Assembly: GCA_045599385.1 (NCBI GenBank)
Contig: JAZRVW010000071.1
Span: 1-13,026 of the forward strand
DNA: 13,026 bases
DNA from: F23-B02 sp045599385
GTDB taxonomy: Bacteria; Bacillota; Clostridia; Oscillospirales; Oscillospiraceae
Direction of reading: 5' to 3'
Shown: piece after piece, positions 11,980-13,026 of the stretch
Layout of the letters: each line of letters begins with the position of its first letter
How positions within the stretch are numbered: the first letter of the stretch is position 1
The notes under the pieces: model-generated
Seen by the model: only the letters and a program-made list of their open reading frames with translations
What the model was told of the DNA's origin: nothing
Database searches by the model: none
Position numbers and translations under genes: made by a program

Positions 11980-12870
11980 ATGGTTTACGCATACCCCGAT
12001 TATTTTGAAGAATTTCACTGCATTGCCGACAAATGCCGCCACAGCTGCTGCGTCGGCTGGGAAATAGACATTGACGAGGACGCGCTTCACCGCTTTGAGC
12101 GCACCGACGGCGAGCTGGGTGATGAGCTGCGCGATAAAATATCCACGGAAGATACGCCGCACTTTATTCTCTCCGAAAACGAGCGCTGCCCTTTCCTTGA
12201 TGACAAAAATCTCTGCCGCCTGATTACCGAAAAAGGCGAGGATTTTCTCTGCGGAATCTGCCGCGACCACCCGCGCTTTCGCAGCTTTCTGCCCGGCAGA
12301 ACGGAAATCGGTCTGGGGCTTTGCTGCGAGGAGGCCGCGCGGCTTATTCTGACGCGGAAAGCGCCCGTTTCCATCATTGAAAACGGCGAAAACGAGCAGG
12401 ACGAAGAAACGCAAAACATTGTAAACGGCCGCGCGGAACTTTTTGCAATTGCGCAGAACCGCGAGTACGATATGGAAACACGCATCAAAAGGCTTCTCGA
12501 TTTTTACGACCTTGAGCTTCCCGAAAAATCGCCTGCGGAATGGGCGAAGTTTTATCTCGGCCTTGAGCGCATGGACGAGGAGTGGACGGCTCAGCTTGAA
12601 AGACTAAAGGGTTTTGAGGCTTTTTCCGTACCGGATATGACCGTATGCCAGCAGCTTCTTGTATATTTCCTTTACCGTCACGTTCCCGAGTGCTACGATG
12701 ACTTTGATGCTGACAGCAAGATACTGTTCGCGGTGTTAAGCACGCAGATTGTATCCACACTTGCGGGAGAGAATAACCAAAACTTTCTTGAGCTTGCCCG
12801 CCTCTACTCCGCGGAAATCGAATACTCCGACGAAAATCTCGAGCTTATCTACGACGAGCTTATAAAATAA
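11980..12870 (+). CDS. FliB-family protein (flagellin lysine-N-methylase-like)
   Basis: A 296-residue cysteine-rich protein with the FliB-family start YPDYFEEFHCIADKCRHSCC (residues 5-24) followed by GWEIDID. Cysteines are at 14, 19, 23, 24, 70, 79, 91, 94, 115 and 116, grouped as C-x4-C-x3-CC, CPF...C, CGIC and CC. In Salmonella FliB methylates lysines of flagellin and an iron-sulfur cluster has been reported for it, from recalled literature. The conserved cysteines here fit metal or cluster binding. No flagellar gene is in the window, so the name describes homology and the substrate is open. It starts at ATG 11980 with GAGGAGGG 6-7 bases upstream, is transcribed alone, and ends at a bidirectional terminator. 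It appears complete, though somewhat short for FliB proteins. Confidence 0.85.
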   Translation: MVYAYPDYFEEFHCIADKCRHSCCVGWEIDIDEDALHRFERTDGELGDELRDKISTEDTPHFILSENERCPFLDDKNLCRLITEKGEDFLCGICRDHPRFRSFLPGRTEIGLGLCCEEAARLILTRKAPVSIIENGENEQDEETQNIVNGRAELFAIAQNREYDMETRIKRLLDFYDLELPEKSPAEWAKFYLGLERMDEEWTAQLERLKGFEAFSVPDMTVCQQLLVYFLYRHVPECYDDFDADSKILFAVLSTQIVSTLAGENNQNFLELARLYSAEIEYSDENLELIYDELIK

Positions 12871-12871
12871 G

Positions 12872-12904
12872 AAAACACCGCCCGAAATCACCGGGCGGTG
12901 TTTT
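12872..12904. terminator. Bidirectional terminator
   Basis: AAAACACCGCCCG (12872-12884) pairs perfectly with CGGGCGGTGTTTT (12892-12904) around a 7-base loop. It starts directly after the FliB-like stop codon and 5 bases after the end of the minus-strand partial gene, so it can serve both. Confidence 0.92.
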
Positions 12905-12909
12905 ATAAA

Positions 12910-13026
12910 TCAGAATATATGCGTTTCTACGCGGTGTCCCTTAGCATCGTACGAGTATTTAAAGCCCGAAATGTACGGTCCGTTTTCATAGTTGAAACCG
13001 TCGTACGTTGTTTCTTTTACAAGGTG
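12910..13026 (-). CDS. C-terminal end of an unknown protein (cut by window end)
   Basis: An open frame runs from the window edge to TGA at 12912-12910 and gives 38 residues: TTYDGFNYENGPYISGFK in the middle and YSYDAKGHRVETHIF at the end. It is aromatic- and Gly-rich. The YxYDAxGxRV stretch recalls YD/Rhs-type beta repeats, but a single weak match is not enough to name it. Its position, ending 5 bases before a bidirectional terminator with codon use like its neighbours, supports a real gene that converges on the FliB-like gene. The start and most of the protein are outside the window. Confidence 0.6.
   Translation of the reverse strand, partial: HLVKETTYDGFNYENGPYISGFKYSYDAKGHRVETHIF

Overview
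This window looks like chromosomal DNA of a low-to-moderate GC Firmicute of the class Clostridia, most like the Oscillospiraceae/Ruminococcaceae. The evidence is the rpmG-secE-nusG-rplK-rplA order with a Cys4-type L33, a DUF896 (YnzC-like) protein, a YfbR-like nucleotidase, a CarD-family protein, a PfoR-like EIIC protein, and SigA-type promoters with strong AGGAGG ribosome binding sites. This taxonomic call is an inference from gene content. I saw no rRNA, tRNA, CRISPR array, phage gene or transposase gene.

Layout. (1) 1-1991, minus strand: the translation/secretion operon promoter - rpmG - secE - nusG - rplK - rplA (rplA cut by the window edge). A candidate L1-binding leader and a roughly 100-base palindromic element lie between rplK and rplA. 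(2) 2153-4277, minus strand: a tightly packed operon of YfbR-type 5'-nucleotidase, a DUF896 protein, an AEC-family permease and a small unknown protein with two similar halves. (3) 4311-4979, plus strand: a CarD-family RNA polymerase-binding protein, divergent from the nucleotidase operon. The two promoters appear to share one palindromic -35 hexamer, and the carD leader is a hairpin followed by a T-run. (4) 5004-9266, plus strand: a diacylglycerol kinase-like lipid kinase followed by three genes that match, as a set, the B. subtilis ydjI/ydjG/ydjH partners of PspA: an SPFH protein ending in three zinc ribbons, a double zinc-ribbon protein with a C-terminal membrane helix, and a secreted, membrane-anchored TPM-domain protein. 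(5) 9265-11868, minus strand: nicotinate phosphoribosyltransferase and a PfoR-like EIIC membrane protein, converging on the TPM gene through one long bidirectional terminator. (6) 11931-12904, plus strand: a FliB-family (flagellin lysine-N-methylase-like) cysteine-rich protein, then another bidirectional terminator shared with a partial gene on the minus strand (12910 to the window end).

How the genes fit together. Region 1 is core gene expression and Sec secretion, and region 3 is a global transcription factor. Region 4 is the most interesting part: a lipid kinase apparently co-transcribed with an SPFH/zinc-ribbon/TPM envelope-stress module, with no pspA in the window. Region 5 links NAD salvage to an orphan EIIC-type membrane protein, so a transport role for that protein deserves testing. 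All functional calls come from reading motifs by eye; no database search was run.
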